64,000 nt of DNA, taken from Pyropia haitanensis. Lineage: Eukaryota; Rhodophyta; Bangiophyceae; Bangiales; Bangiaceae. Every line of letters starts with the position of its first letter. Within the stretch, counting starts at the first letter, position 1. Shown in pieces: positions 40,738 through 52,506 of this stretch. Location of the stretch: positions 5,720,559-5,784,558 of the forward strand of contig SDUX01000004.1 in the NCBI GenBank assembly GCA_008729055.1. Reading direction: 5' to 3'. The notes beneath the pieces are model-generated. The model did not search any database, was not told where the DNA came from, and was given only the letters and a program-made list of their open reading frames with translations. A program made the translations under genes and the position numbers.

Positions 40738-42219
40738 GTGGGGGGCGCCACTCCGCTAGTGGGCTCCCTCCCCAGTACCGGCCGGACGTGGTAGCGCTGC
40801 TGGATCATTTTGACCACCGGGGCCCGAACGGGAAGCACGTCTGCCTTGTCTTTCCCGTCCTTGGCAAGTCCCTCTTGTCGGCCATCAAGCGGTCGGCGTA
40901 CGCGGGGCTGCCAATGGCGGCGGTCAAGACGGTGGCACGCCAGGCGCTGGCCGCCCTCGCCTACGTCCACGACCGCTGCCGGGTCATCCACACGGACATC
41001 AAGCCGGAGAACATCTTGTTTCGGGCCTCCCCGACGGCGACGGCCGCGCTCAACCGCCATGCCGCGCTCGTCACCGCGCACCCGCGGGTGGTGGCGCCAG
41101 CGCCCGCATTGGTCCCGCCGCGCGGGGGGGGGGGCGCCACGCCCGGACGGGGTGGCGGCGGTGGCGGCGGCGGCGGTGGCGGTGGGCCGATGGCGGCGGC
41201 GGGGTCGGCCACCACGAACACCTCGGGGGGGCCGCCGCTCAACAAGAACCAGCGCAAGCGGCAGCGGCTCAAAGCCAAGAAGGCGGCTGCCGCGGCTGCC
41301 GCACGGGAGGAAGAAGCGGCCGCCCGGAACGGTGGCAGTGTGGGCGGCACCGTCAACGGGGCGGGCGGGTATGCTGCTGCCAATGGTGGTGGTGGCTCCC
41401 GCCCGTCTCCCGCCCCGGCCGACCATGGCTCCTCGTCGGCGGTCACGGGTGCAACGTCCTCGACAGGGGGTGCGGATGCCGCCGTTCGCGTCGAGGCCGA
41501 GGCCGCCCTCGCCACGGCCGTTGCGGAGCTGTCCGCGTCGGTGAGCGGCTCGGTGACGCTGGTGGACTTTGGCAACGCGTGCTGGGTGGACAAGCACTTT
41601 ACCGAAGACATCCAGACCACCCAGTACCGGGCGCCCGAGGTCATCCTCGGCGCCGGCTATGGCCCGTCCGCGGACGTGTGGTCCCTCGGGTGCGTGCTGT
41701 TTGAGCTCGCGACGGGGGACTTTCTTTTTGACCCCCACTCGGGCGACGGGTACGGGCGGGACGAGGACCACATGGCGCAGGTGCTGGAGCTGGTCGGCCC
41801 CGCGCGGCTGCCACCCGGGCTCGCCCGCGGCGTCTACGCGCGGGAGCTGTTCAATCGGGGGGGGCAGCTGCGGCACATCCGGCGGCTAAAGTACTGGCCG
41901 CTGTCGGCGGTGCTGTACGACAAATACCAGATGGGGAGCCGGGACGCCGCGGGCTTTGCCGCGCTCCTCAGCCAGATGCTCACGCTCTCGCCTGCCGACC
42001 GGGCGACGGCAGCCGAGGCGGCGGCGCACCCGTTTTTGGATGAAGGTGGCGGCGGTGGCCGGGAGAAGAGGGGCGGCGGCGGCGGCGGCGGCGTTGGCGG
42101 CAGCGGCGATGGCGGCGGCGGTGGTGGCGGTGGCGGCGGCAGCGTCGGCAGCGGCGGCAGCGGCAGCAGCGGCGGTGGTGGCCGTGGTGGCGGCGGCGCG
42201 TCGGGGCGGGGCGTGCCGC

Positions 42220-42264
<45 letters not shown>

Positions 42265-42338
42265 GAGGAGGGGCACGCTCTGACGGCCGGGGGGGCGGGA
42301 AGGGCCGCCGCCCTGGGGGGGGAGGGGGGGACCGCTGA
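38999..42338 (+). CDS. SRPK: SR-protein kinase (SRPK) with Gly-rich N-terminus
   Basis: Serine/threonine kinase that phosphorylates Arg-Ser domains of splicing factors. The kinase starts with YRLVTRLGWGHFSTVWLAWD and VALKIQKSA, catalytic loop VIHTDIKPENILF. The split typical of SRPKs follows: a spacer with a basic KNQRKRQRLKAKK segment. The second lobe resumes with TLVDFGNACWVDKHFTEDIQ, TQYRAPEVILGAGYG, and FLFDPHSGDGYGRDEDH, which are SRPK-specific. Glycine tracts sit between beta strands of lobe 1 and at the C-terminus. The N-terminal 400 residues are Gly/Arg/Asp/Tyr-rich with RDAY/RDHPY-like repeats, plus an RTSRTSRTSRTRSRS segment. The start is the ATG at 38999 (MSSIRRQMSGG). Frame changes at the G-runs 39745-39754 and 40089-40099 each need one base. 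The kinase part itself is in one frame. Confidence 0.9.
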
Positions 42339-43925
42339 GGGCGGCGCCCTCCGTCGGCTTGGCGAGAGGGACCGCTGATGAGGGCCCTCTGCGCTGGCTG
42401 GGCGGGGGGGAGGGCGGGGAGGGAGGGCGTGGGGGGGGGAAGGGGAGGGGTGGGACGCCCCGTCGCGGCGTGCGGGCCTGACCGGGGGGGGAGGGGGGGG
42501 GCGAGGCAGCGCCAGGGCTCGAGGTGCGGGGGATGGCCAGACGCGCTGCCCACCTCCCCCCCCCCTCCCTGTGGCAGCGCTGCAGCACTGGGCCGTCCCC
42601 CCTGGTGGTTCCCCGCCGCGCCCGGCCGGCGGCGACGCGGCCCGCGACGGCGAGGTGGGGGGCGGTGTGAGGGGAGCGGCCGTTGACGCCCCGTGGCGGG
42701 CAGGCGCGCGGCCGCCCCCTCCCCCCCCCCCCCTCCCAAAACACAAAAAAAACACCGCGCACGCTGCGCCAAGAGTTGCTATCGAAAAGACGCGCTTGCG
42801 GGCAGGCGTTCCGGAGGTGACGGGCGGGAAGGGCGCGACCAGCGCTTCCCCACCACCACCCTCCGCAATCCCCTCTCGGCGTACACTACCCCCCCCCAGA
42901 CCCCCCCGAGGGCGGGTCAACTCCCCCCACCCGCCTGTCCCACGCCTGTCATAGAGGCACGACTTTCTGTCGTTCAAGGATCGGGGCTCCCCCCTGGTAG
43001 CACTCAGCCCCGTTCGTTGGCCAGCGATCGTCCCTCTCTGCCGCCCAAACCCCCCGCCGCCCCCAACGCCCCCCCTTCCTGCTCCACTAGGGACGGAAAG
43101 GAGGGACAGAAGACATCTCTCACCAACCAGCCCCCCCCCCCGTTTCCTCGCGTGTCTCTCCCCCTTGCTCGTCTTCCCTCCCAGAAGGGACGGCGGCACG
43201 CCAGCCGCCGGCGGGCACAGGCGCGGGTTCCACTTTCTTTTTTTTTGGTCCGACCGCTCCCGCCCGCTTTGGCGCACGACGCGCTCGCGCGGGGGAGCCG
43301 TCGGACGACAAAAAAGAAAGAGGATGCCGCGCCTCCCCTGCCGGCGGCTGGCGTGGGGCCATCTCACCTGGGGCGGAACAACAGGAAGAGGGGGAGAAAC
43401 GCGGTGGAAGGAGGGGGAGGGGGAGGTCGGGCGGGTGATGACCTTCCCTGCCGTCCACGGTGGAGCAGGGCGGGATGGGGTTGGGGAAGGGGGAGGCTCG
43501 GCGCGACCGCCGCGCTCCCCGTCGCTGCCGCCGCTGCCGCCGCCACCGCCACCGTCGCCGCCGCCACCCCACCGACACAGTCAGCGGCTGCCTCAGACGA
43601 CGGTGCGCCCGGCGACGCCGCCACCGTCGCTCTGGAGGAGGACCCGCGCAACGCGGCCAGGCACTGCGGCGGGGCGGAGGAGGGCGCCCGCCCCGCGCGC
43701 GCGCCGCCGCCGCCGTCGCGGACGTGCCCGCACCCGTGCCGTGCACACGGGGTCCCCGACGGCGCTGACGGCAGCGCCGCAGGGGGTGGCCACCACACCC
43801 TGCCGGGGCGGCAGCCCCGCCCGCCGGCGGCGGCGCATCGCTTTGGCGCGACGGCCGTTGCCGCCCCCGCCGGGAATGGCGGCCCGCGGTCGTCGCCTCC
43901 CCCCCCCCCCCCGAGAAAGGGCCGC
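42339..43925. other. convergent intergenic region, low complexity
   Basis: This holds the 3' flank of the kinase, including a 35-bp imperfect duplication around its stop (42330-42405). Many C- and G-runs and Pro/Arg low-complexity frames are present on both strands. A gene here is not supported, although a poor-quality one could be masked by the homopolymers. Confidence 0.45.
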
Positions 43926-44923
43926 TTACGCCGCCCCCCCCCTCGCAGCCAGGTGGCCGTGGCGGGGCGAGTACGGGCCGCCGCTCTCGAGCGGGCACCC
44001 GGGGCTGTGGTACGCCTCGCCCTCGTCCCACGCAAAAGCTTGGTCGCAAAAGCGGCACCGCACGAGCAGCTGGGACCACCAGGGCACGTCCAGCGCCACG
44101 CGCATGCCGCAGTTGTGGTCCCTGCCAGCGGCGGGGAGGGGGGGGAGCGCCGGTGGGGCCGCCGGTGGCGGCGGCGGCGGGTCCACCCTCGCCATGGCGG
44201 GCGCGCCCGCAGCCGGCGGCGGCGGCGCCGTCGCCGCCGCCACCGCCGCAGCCTGCGCGGCCGCCGCGGCGGTCGGCGGCGGCACGCCCGCCTCGACGCG
44301 CTTGGCGTGCGCCTTCCCCGCCATGTGCGCCGCGAGCGCCGCCGCGTCGGAGCACCGGACCGTACACACGGGACACATGTACGGGTCGCGGCGGCAGGTT
44401 GTCGTGTCAGCGGCGGCGGCGGCGGCGGCGGCGGCCGCGGCCGCGGCCGCGGCGGTCGAGGTCGCGCTCGTCGACGCGGCCGCGGCGGTTGTGCGTGCCG
44501 CCTCGGCCGCCACGACCGCCGCGCGGCGCTTGTGGACCTTGCCGCGCATGTGGGCGTTGTACGGCACCGCCCCGTTGAGCTGCAAGCCACAGAGGTCACA
44601 GGAGAATTGCTTGGGAGGGGGGGAGGACGGGGGGGGGGGCGGGGCGGCGGGAGTGGACACCACGGGCGGGACGGCAGCGGCCGCCGGTGCCGCCGGTGCC
44701 GACGCCGCCGCCGGCGGTGGCGGCTGCGAGGCGGCGAGTGCCGGCCGGCTGGCCGCTGCCGCCCGGCCGCCAGACCACCCCGCCGCGGCCGCCGCCGCCG
44801 ACGGCGGCAGCGGCGGCGGCGGCGCCCACGCCGCCGGCGCCAGCGGCCGCCCCGCCCAGGACGTCTGGGCCGGCGGGGCGCCCGCCAACGGCGTCTGTTC
44901 CACGGATTGCACCGGCGGCGGCG

Positions 44924-44984
<61 letters not shown>

Positions 44985-45933
44985 GCCGGTCGACGGCAGC
45001 AGCGAGCTGCGCGACACGCCCGGCCGGAAGGGGTCGGCCGCGGCCTGGGGCGCCGCGCACGGCGGCGGCGGCGGCGGCGTCGGCGGCGGGCCACCCCACA
45101 CCAGGGGGTACGCGTCGGGCGACGTCACCCCAACGGCGGGGAAGGCCGTCACGGACGTTGACAATGGGCCGCCGCCATCGCCACCGCCGCTGCCGCTGTC
45201 GCTGCCGTCGCCGCCGCCGCCGCCGCCCCCCTCCCTAACGCGTGCCAGTTGCTGTAGCAGCAGCTCCAAAAGCTGTCGCTGTCGGGCCACCGGCACGCCC
45301 CCAATCGTCGCGGCGGGCGGCGGCGCCGACGCCGACGGCCCGCCGCCGTCGCCGCCACCCGCACACGCGCTACGCCCATCCCACCCGCCGCCGCTGCTGC
45401 CGCCGCCGCCGCCGTCGACGTGGGCGCTGTCCGGCGGGTGCCCCCACCCCTCCCCCCCCCTGCCCCTAACCGTGCGTGCAACGCCGTCTGGCGGGTGACG
45501 GTGTGGGAGAGGGCCATCTCCCCGGTCGTGGCCCCCCACAGGGCGTCACCCCCGCCGGGTAGCGCCGCGCCGCCCTGCCCGCCCATCGGGTGATCCGCAC
45601 CGCGGTCGGGGGCGCCGCCGGCGGCTGGGAGGAAACCATGGAAGGACACGGCCTTTTCGCCTCCGCAGGCCGTCCCCGCAGTCTTCCCCGCCCCGCCCCG
45701 CCCCACGCGTCGCCCCCCATCCCCCCTCCCCCCGCCGCCAACCCCGGCGCCGCCGCCGCCGCCGCCGCCGCCGCCTCGCCCGACGCGAGCGTGTCGCCGG
45801 CGTCGGAGTCGGCGACGGCAACGCAGTCACCCCCACCGCCGGGCCCGGAAGCGGCCGTGGCGGGAGGGGGGGTGGGCGTAATGGAAAGGTGGGGCAGCGA
45901 CGGCGACGGCGGGCCGCCACCACCGGAAGCCAT
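43926..45933 (-). CDS. C2H2 zinc-finger protein, U1/matrin type
   Basis: Predicted nucleic-acid-binding protein with two U1/matrin-type C2H2 fingers: FSCDLCGLQLNGAVPYNAHM followed by RGKVHKR, and YMCPVCTVRCSDAAALAAHM followed by AGKAHAKR. The long H-x5-H spacing of these fingers is typical of dsRNA-binding or spliceosomal proteins. Near the C-terminus a third likely metal site reads CRFCDQAFAWDEGEAYHSPG with a Cys just after. The N-terminal half is Gly-rich, with one amphipathic helix (RQRQLLELLLQQLARVREG). A poly-Pro run of about 20 and poly-Ala follow before the fingers. The start at 45933 (MASGGGGPPS) is inferred by joining three frames across the G/C runs near 45713-45733 and the C-run 45452-45460. 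The finger-containing frame alone is open from 45539. Partner and process are unknown. Confidence 0.75.
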
Positions 45934-46204
45934 GGGGAGCAGCTGGCGGGGGGGGGGGGGGGGGGGGGGGCGGGGATGGGGGGCGGGAGAGGAGGGGCAG
46001 GGGTGTATCGGGGAACGGGCGCGGGGCAACCGCCGTGAAGCCGGACAGCGAGCGAGGCGGGGAGGGGCGGCTCAAATCCCATCGATAAAATCATGGGGGA
46101 CAGTTACTTGATCGTTATAATTGAAATCAGACGCGTACAATTACGTACCGATTGTCAATCAAAGTGGCGTGTGCTTCGGGCCTGTTTCCCCGCCGTACAG
46201 TGCT
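45934..46204. other. intergenic, AT-richer upstream of zinc-finger gene
   Basis: After a 21-G run near 45951-45971, the stretch 46085-46180 is notably AT-rich for this window. It may hold the zinc-finger gene promoter or repeat-derived DNA flanking the family B copy. Confidence 0.4.
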
Positions 46205-46389
46205 GTGGGAGATTTTCGCAAAGGGCCGCGCAAGAATGACAGACTTGCGGACGCAAGCAGACTCCGCACAAAAATCTTGCTTGTCCACGCAGACTGGCTT
46301 GCGGAAAAGCAAGATCCCACGCAAGCCCGCAAGGGGCCCCGCAACTGAAAAAGCAGGTTTTTTTTGAGACGGTTTAGCACCCACTGCGC
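46205..46389 (+). repeat. dispersed repeat family B, copy 2
   Basis: Plus-orientation copy of the repeat at 17351-17533, about 185 bp. It runs from GTGGGAGATTTTCGCAAAGG to a T8 run and the tail GAGACGGTTTAGCACCCACTGCGC. It is the only repeat of this kind seen inside the housekeeping-gene half of the window. Confidence 0.85.
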
Positions 46390-47021
46390 CGCCAGCGCCA
46401 GCGCCGCCACCAGCCCTGCCCCTGCCACCCGCATCACCACCGACCCCGCACGCATTGGGTCGACGCCCATCGGCCTGAACCCCGCCGTCCGGCGCCAGAA
46501 AGGCTTGCATCGAGCCAGATGTTACGGACGTCGGCAGCCTCGCTACGCACGCAACAGCGACAGCGCACGCACCAGTGTCAAACCGCCGCGAGCTGGGACG
46601 CAAGGTTACAGGAAGAGCCGCAGCGCTCAGGGTGTTGATGCCGCCTGCGGCGCACCGCATGCGCTCCACATCAGGCCTGATGTCGCGCTGCAGATGTACA
46701 AACCCCTTTTCTCATGACTGACCTTCACTACATTTCGGCAGCCTGTGCGCGGGGCCGCCTCCAACCGTCGCCCCACCTCGCCACCAGCACCAAGCTGCTC
46801 CAGGCGAGGATGCACGCCCGCCGCAACCCCCTCCCTATACAAGCCTCGAGAGGGCACCCGCCGCGGGCCGACTGCCCCTCCCGCGCTGCGCTCCGCCAGC
46901 CCTCCACCGCAGCCCCCCCCCCCCCTAGTGCCCGTCGAGGGCGCCCCCTCCCGAGTCGCCCCCCGCCCGCCCGCCAGCCCGCCGCCGCCCGCCCGCACTC
47001 CCCCGTCCCCCCCACCCTCAC
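46390..47021. other. intergenic, nothing recognised
   Basis: 3' flank of the BAR-domain gene. Less GC-rich at 46500-46740, then C-rich. No gene. Confidence 0.5.
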
Positions 47022-47845
47022 TCACACCCCCCGGCGCGCGAGCGCGCGGGCGACCCCCCCCAGGTCGCCCAGCGCCGCCTCGGACCGCTCCTTGCACTCC
47101 TCCCAGCTGCAAAAAAAGCCCGCAAAGGCGGCCTTGAACACCCCCGGGTGCTTGGCGTACGTCCCGCGCATCCGCTCGAGGAGCGCCGCCTTGAGCGTCA
47201 CGTACGTCTGCTCGCACACGTCCTTCTTATCCGCGTTGCGGGCGACCTTGGCCTCGTCCACCCGCCGCTTGGACAGCAGCGCCTCCACCTTGCGCTCGTA
47301 CGCTTCCACGTCCCGCCGCGCGGCGGCGACCTTGGGGTACTCCCGCGTCAGCGTGTCGATCTCTGACAGGTACGCCTTGACCGTCCGGTGCGCGGCGGCC
47401 GCCGCCTCGGCAGCAGACGCCGCGCGCAGCGCCGCCGCGGACGGCGCGCCGGCGGCGGGCGGCGGCGGGGGGGCGGCGGCACCGGGGGGGAGCCCGCCCC
47501 GCCGGGCCCGCCGCCGTGCCCGCCGCCGCCGCCGCCGCCGTCGACGGCGGGCCCGTCGACGGCGGCGAGCCCCGCGAGCAGCCCCGCCGTGGCGGTGCGG
47601 CTGCGCTTGCCCAGCGCGCGCACGTCATCGTCGTTGGGGTAGAGGGTGTGGAGGTCCGACGCGAACGTGTCGGCGGTGGTGAAGAGGCGCGCCCAGTCAC
47701 GCCGCTGCGCCGCGAGCGACGCGGACGCGGCGGCGAGGGCGGCCGAGACGTTGGACAGCTTCTGCTGCCACGCGGCGACGTCCTCGTCGAGGGGGGCCGA
47801 CAGGTGGAGGGGGCGCAGCAGCGCCCGCTTGGTCGAGTGCAGCAT
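47022..47845 (-). CDS. BAR-domain protein
   Basis: Predicted membrane-curvature protein, about 275 residues. The N-terminal half begins MLHSTKRALLRPLHLSAPLD, then helical DVAAWQQKLSNVSAALAAAS and ARLFTTADTFASDLHTLYPN. The C-terminal half has the charged helices EAYERKVEALLSKRRVDEAK and the segment LKAALLERMRGTYAKHPGVF, ending FAGFFCSWEECKERSEAALG. This pattern of three long amphipathic helices, with a YxxxxxK-type middle and a late F/W-rich end, fits amphiphysin/Rvs/BIN3-type BAR proteins. The two halves are joined through a Gly/Pro-rich loop containing 7-G runs (47467-47473 and 47484-47490); one added base restores the frame. No SH3 or PH domain is present. A role in endocytosis or vesicle shaping is inferred from the family. 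Confidence 0.75.
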
Positions 47846-49096
47846 CCTGGCAGGGGGGGAGGAAGAGGTGGGGGGGGGATTGGGGTGGTAGGGCAGCAGA
47901 GGGAAGGCGAAGGGAAGGCGAAGGGGGGTCTTGGAGGGTCAGAGGGGAGGAGAAGGGGGGATTGGGGGGAGGGGGGGGGGTGAGGCAGCCGAGCAGTCAA
48001 AATGCCGTGGGGAACGGGGGAGGGGTAGGCAGGCACGTAGAACGTGATGGGGAGCAGGAGAGGGGGAGGTAGACACACCAGCCACGCAGATGGGGGGCAC
48101 GGGGTGGTCGGCAAGCGCGCGGCGGAAGCGCTGCGGGGTAGTAGCGGCCGCAGAGGAGAGCGGCGGGCGGTATACGTCGCGACGCGCTACGGCGCTCGCA
48201 GCGCGGGGGCGGCAACAGAAAGCGGCGGCGGGTGCGCGCGTGGCACGGGCGCGCCCACCCGCTGTCGCCCGCCTGCCCCGCCCCTTCCCCCCCCCGCGCC
48301 CGCGCGGCCGCGGCAAGCAAACGCTCACCGCGCGAGCGTCGCGTCAGCGGGCGACACGCACCCGCCCCCCACATGCTCATGCCGGCAGGGGTGCCCTGGC
48401 AGCCGGAACGCCCGCCACCGTGGCGCGGCGCCAGCCATCCCGCCAAGCGGCTCGGCGGGAGTGGCGGGAAGGGCCCGCAGCACCGTCCGGAGGGGGGATG
48501 GGGGGGGCCCTCGCCCGAGTTGAAACGGCTGGCCAGCGCTTCGCGCCAAGTGCTGATGACGATGAAACACCGGGGACTTCAATACAAATTGTGGACCGTT
48601 TCGCTACATCAGTGAATCGCCGACGAGGACATGAATGTGGTGACCAATTGACGTCGGTTGTGAATTGTTTACACAATTGTTCAATACTCGCAGTCCTCCT
48701 GCTGACAGCGTGCCAAATTAGGACAAGGACAGCATGTGGATTGACACCCCACCGCTTGGTGCCCCACCAAGCGAACGTGCACAAGCGGGATTGGGTGCGA
48801 CGCTTTGCCGACAAGACCATCCGCCCGTCGGGCGCGGGAACGAGACGGACGGGTGCCGGTCCTGACCGGTGCGGGTTGGGGGGAAGAGTACGCGCTCTCC
48901 TGGGACGCCTCGTTGCGCGACCGATCTTCCCCTTACTGCCGCTTCGCACGACCCGGTCACCTCTGTGGTGGCCTGCCAAGACCACCCCGACGGTGCGCTC
49001 GCCGCCGACGCGGCCGGCCGGCTGTTGGGCCCACCTGCCCTCTTGCCACCGCTGCTGCCGCTGCTGCGGCCGCGGCCTCCACCCCCCCTGACCGTT
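47846..49096. promoter_or_regulatory. divergent region between BAR and SEC23 genes
   Basis: 1.25 kb. The stretch 48570-48740 is clearly less GC-rich and includes a palindromic AATTGTTTACACAATT at about 48664-48679. It is probably the SEC23 promoter. No gene seen. Confidence 0.4.
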
Positions 49097-51451
49097 ATGG
49101 ACTTTTCCCAAGTGGAGGAGCACGATGGTGCCCGCTGGTCGTGGATGACATGGCCGTCGTCCCGCCTCGACGCGACCCGCTGCGTCGTGCCGTTTGGCTG
49201 CATGTACACGCCACTGAAGAAGCTGGCGCGCATGCCCGCGCTGCTTCCCTACGAGCCTGTCGCGTGCAAGACGTGCAGCTGCATCCTCAACCCGTACGCG
49301 CGGGTGGACGTGCGCTCCCAGCAGTGGGCCTGCCCGTTTTGCTACTCCCGCAACGCGCTGCCGCCGCACTACGCGGGGATCACCGAGAACAACCTGCCGG
49401 CGGAGCTCATCCCCGACTTTACCACCGTCGAGTACGCGCTGCCGCGGCACGCGGCGCCCCCACCTGTCCTCTACTTTGTGCTCGACGTGTGCGTGTCGGC
49501 GGCGGAGCTGGACGCCGCGAAAGGCTACGTCGTCAAGGCGCTGTCCCTGCTCCCGCCTGACGTGCTTGTCGGCCTCATTACCTTTGGCCGCAACGTCCAC
49601 GTGCACGTGCTCGCGGAAGCGGAAATCGGCAAGGCGTACGTGCTTCGGGGGGACAAGCCGTACGCCGCGGATGCCATCCAGCGGCTGCTGGGCGTCACGC
49701 CCGTGCCAGGGGCGGGCGTCGGGGGCGCCATGTCCGCCTCGGGGGCGGGGGCGGCGCCCGTGGCGCCCGCGGCGGGCCCTGCCGGCCGTCACGCGGGCCT
49801 GGCCGCCGCGGCCCGCTTCTTGCAGCCGGTGGCGGAGTGTGAGTTTGGGCTGACGAGCGTACTGGAGGAGCTTGCCCCCGACGCGTGGCCCGTGCCAGAG
49901 AACCAGCGACCGCAGCGAGCGACGGCGGGCGCCCTGTCGGTGGCGGTGGCGGTGCTGGAGTCGGGCGCGGCGGGCATTGGCGCGCGGGTGGAGCTGATGC
50001 TCGGCGGCCCCGCGACGGTGGAGCCCGGGGCGGTGGTGGCGCTGGAGCAGGGGGACGCCGTGCGCTCGCACTCGGACATTGACAAGGACAATGCGCCGTT
50101 TCACAAGTCGGCGCTCAAGACCTACGACGCCATTGCCGCGCGGGCGGTCAACGCGGGCCACACCGTGGACGTGTGGGCGTGTGCGCTGGACCAGGTTGGC
50201 TCGTACGAGATGAAGAGCTGCGTGGACCGCACGGGTGGCGTGTTCATCCAGTCCGAGTCGTTCCGCCACCCGATGTTCAAGCGCTCGTTTGAGAAGTTTT
50301 TCCAGGCATCATCCGCCGACGGGAATGCGCCAGCGCTGGACATGGGCTTCCAGGCCACCTTTGAGGTGCTCACGTCGCGGGAGTTCAAGGTTGCCGGCGT
50401 TATTGGGGGGGTGGCGTCTCTGGGCAAGGCCTCCCCGTCGGTGTCTCAGGACATGGAGGTGGGCATTGGGGGAACCAGCGCATGGCGCCTGTGTTCGCTG
50501 GACCCCAACACCTCCCTCGCTGTCTACTTTGAGGTGGTCAATCAGCACTCGACGCCCATCCCAGAGGGCCAGTACCGGTACGTGCAGTATACGACGCGCT
50601 ACCAGCACGGCAGCGGCCAGTACCGGATGCGTGTGTCTACGATTGCGGGACACTGGACGGACGGCAACAACGTCGCGGACCTGGCGTCGGGCTTTGACCA
50701 GGAGGCGGCAGCAGTGCTGCTCGCCCGGATGGCGGTGTACAAGACGGAGAACGAGGAGGCGTTTGACATTCTCCGGTGGGTGGACCGGATGCTCATCCGC
50801 CTGTGCGCGCGGTTTGCGTCATACGAGAAGGACGCTCCCGACACGTTTGCGCTGTCGCCCAACATGTCCCTGTACCCCCAATTTATGTTCAACCTGCGGC
50901 GGTCTCAGTTCCTGCAGGTCTTTAACTCCTCCCCCGATGAGACGGCCTTCTATCGGTCGTACCTGAACCGGGAGAACACGACCAATGGGCTGCTGATGAT
51001 CCAGCCGACGCTAATGGCGTACACCCTCGAGGCGCCCCCCGAGCCGGTGCTGTTGGACGTGGCGTCGGTGTCACCCAGCCGGCTCTTGCTGCTGGACTCG
51101 TTTTTCTACGTCATTGTCTTTCACGGGGACAGCATTGCGCAATGGCGCAAGGCGGGTTACGCGGAGCAGCCAGAGAACGAGCACCTGCGCCTGCTGCTGC
51201 AGGCACCCAAGGAGGACGCGGCGGCGATCTTGGAAGAGCGCTTCCCCTTTGCGCGGTACATTGAGTGCGACCAATACGGCTCGCAGGCGTCCCAGGCGCG
51301 GTTCCTGTTGGCCAAGCTCAACCCCAGCGTCAACCACCACGCGGCAGAGACGGGGGCAAGCAGCGAGTCGGACGCGTTTATCTTTACGGACGACGTGTCG
51401 CTGCAGGTGTTCATGGACCACCTGAAGAAGCTGGCTGTTGCCCCACAATAG
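49097..51451 (+). CDS. SEC23: COPII coat protein Sec23
   Basis: GTPase-activating subunit of the COPII inner coat; with Sec24 and Sar1 it buds vesicles from the endoplasmic reticulum. It is complete, 784 residues, one frame. Domains in order: the zinc-finger with Cys57, Cys60, Cys79 and Cys82 ([20 protein letters not shown] then WACPFCYS); the trunk ([40 protein letters not shown]); the beta-sandwich; the helical domain; and a gelsolin-like C-terminus ([40 protein letters not shown]). Length and order match Sec23 from yeast, plants and animals, and the trunk lacks the long N-terminus of Sec24. The ATG at 49097 starts the conserved [16 protein letters not shown]; the open frame before it is not conserved. 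It is the least repeat-laden long gene in the window. Confidence 0.97.
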   Translation: MDFSQVEEHDGARWSWMTWPSSRLDATRCVVPFGCMYTPLKKLARMPALLPYEPVACKTCSCILNPYARVDVRSQQWACPFCYSRNALPPHYAGITENNLPAELIPDFTTVEYALPRHAAPPPVLYFVLDVCVSAAELDAAKGYVVKALSLLPPDVLVGLITFGRNVHVHVLAEAEIGKAYVLRGDKPYAADAIQRLLGVTPVPGAGVGGAMSASGAGAAPVAPAAGPAGRHAGLAAAARFLQPVAECEFGLTSVLEELAPDAWPVPENQRPQRATAGALSVAVAVLESGAAGIGARVELMLGGPATVEPGAVVALEQGDAVRSHSDIDKDNAPFHKSALKTYDAIAARAVNAGHTVDVWACALDQVGSYEMKSCVDRTGGVFIQSESFRHPMFKRSFEKFFQASSADGNAPALDMGFQATFEVLTSREFKVAGVIGGVASLGKASPSVSQDMEVGIGGTSAWRLCSLDPNTSLAVYFEVVNQHSTPIPEGQYRYVQYTTRYQHGSGQYRMRVSTIAGHWTDGNNVADLASGFDQEAAAVLLARMAVYKTENEEAFDILRWVDRMLIRLCARFASYEKDAPDTFALSPNMSLYPQFMFNLRRSQFLQVFNSSPDETAFYRSYLNRENTTNGLLMIQPTLMAYTLEAPPEPVLLDVASVSPSRLLLLDSFFYVIVFHGDSIAQWRKAGYAEQPENEHLRLLLQAPKEDAAAILEERFPFARYIECDQYGSQASQARFLLAKLNPSVNHHAAETGASSESDAFIFTDDVSLQVFMDHLKKLAVAPQ

Positions 51452-51730
51452 TGCCGTGTGCTAGGCGTGGGCACAACTAGGCAAAGAAAAGACGGAGAAG
51501 GGAGTGTTGAGTGTAATGACTGTCGACGGCGAGCGTGCTGAGCGTGGCTGAGCAGAGGGGCTCCGAATCGAGTTGGCATTCCTGCACCTACGCGAACGGC
51601 TGCAGACCTGTTGCGCACGGCTGATTGCCTGTGGGTTTATCGGCCGGTATTGTACACCTCCGCACGTGCTGCCGCCGCGCCGAGGTGACCTGTGGCAGCC
51701 AGTCCCCCCAGTCGCCCCTGCCTGGTGGAG
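51452..51730. other. convergent intergenic region
   Basis: Short shared 3' flank of SEC23 and the rRNA methyltransferase gene; nothing recognised. Confidence 0.6.
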
Positions 51731-52465
51731 TCAAGGGGCGGCCGCGCCGGAGCCTCTTATACCCTCTCCCAGTCCCGCCGCCAACCGCTGCCGCCGTGCC
51801 TCGTACAACACCACGCTCCCCGCGACGGCAGCGTTGAGGCTCTCCACCCCCCCCCACAGCGGGATGGCGACCACCTCGTCCGCGGCGGACAGCAGCGCCG
51901 CGCTCGGCCCCGCCGCCTCCCCCCCCACCACCAGCAGCGCGGGCACCGCCCAGTCCACCCCGTCGTACGGCACCGCCCCCCGGCCGTCGGCGACGCGGAG
52001 CGCCAGCCCCCGCTCCCGCGCGAGCGCAACGACGGCGGGCGCGTCGAGGCCCGCCGCGACGGGCAGCCGCAGCTGCGCGCCCATGCCCGCACGCAGCGCC
52101 TTGGGCGACCACACGTCCGCGCAGCCGCGCGTCAGCACCACCCCGCCGGCGCCCGCCGCGGCCGCCGACCGCACAAGCGTGCCGACGTTGCCCGGGTCGC
52201 CCACCCCGTCGAGCGCGAGGAGGAGCGACCCGCCGCGGCTGGTGCCGTTCGGGCCGGCGTCGGGGGGGGGGGGAGGGGGGAGGCCCCCAGCGGGGCGGCC
52301 GACGACCGCGACCACCCCCTGAGGGGTGACCGTGTCGCACACGGACGCGACAACGGCGGGGGTGGCGAGCAGCAGCGCGCCGGGGGGGACCCGCCCACCG
52401 GCGGCGGCGAGCGCGGGCGCCAGCCGCGCCGCCGCGTCGTGGGTGGCAAGGATGGTGTGGATGGG

Positions 52466-52506
<41 letters not shown>

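Noticed and set aside
40673..40745. GGC array as a possible CRISPR or satellite
   Set aside because: It is a pure triplet repeat in frame as glycine inside the SRPK gene, with no spacers.
43460..45498. Long plus-strand frames opposite the zinc-finger gene
   Set aside because: They mirror the poly-Ala and poly-Pro tracts of the minus-strand gene; the C2H2 fingers show which strand is real.
49741..49800. Possible frame break in SEC23 in the Gly/Ala stretch
   Set aside because: The frame continues through it into conserved Sec23 sequence, so this is only a lineage-specific insert.
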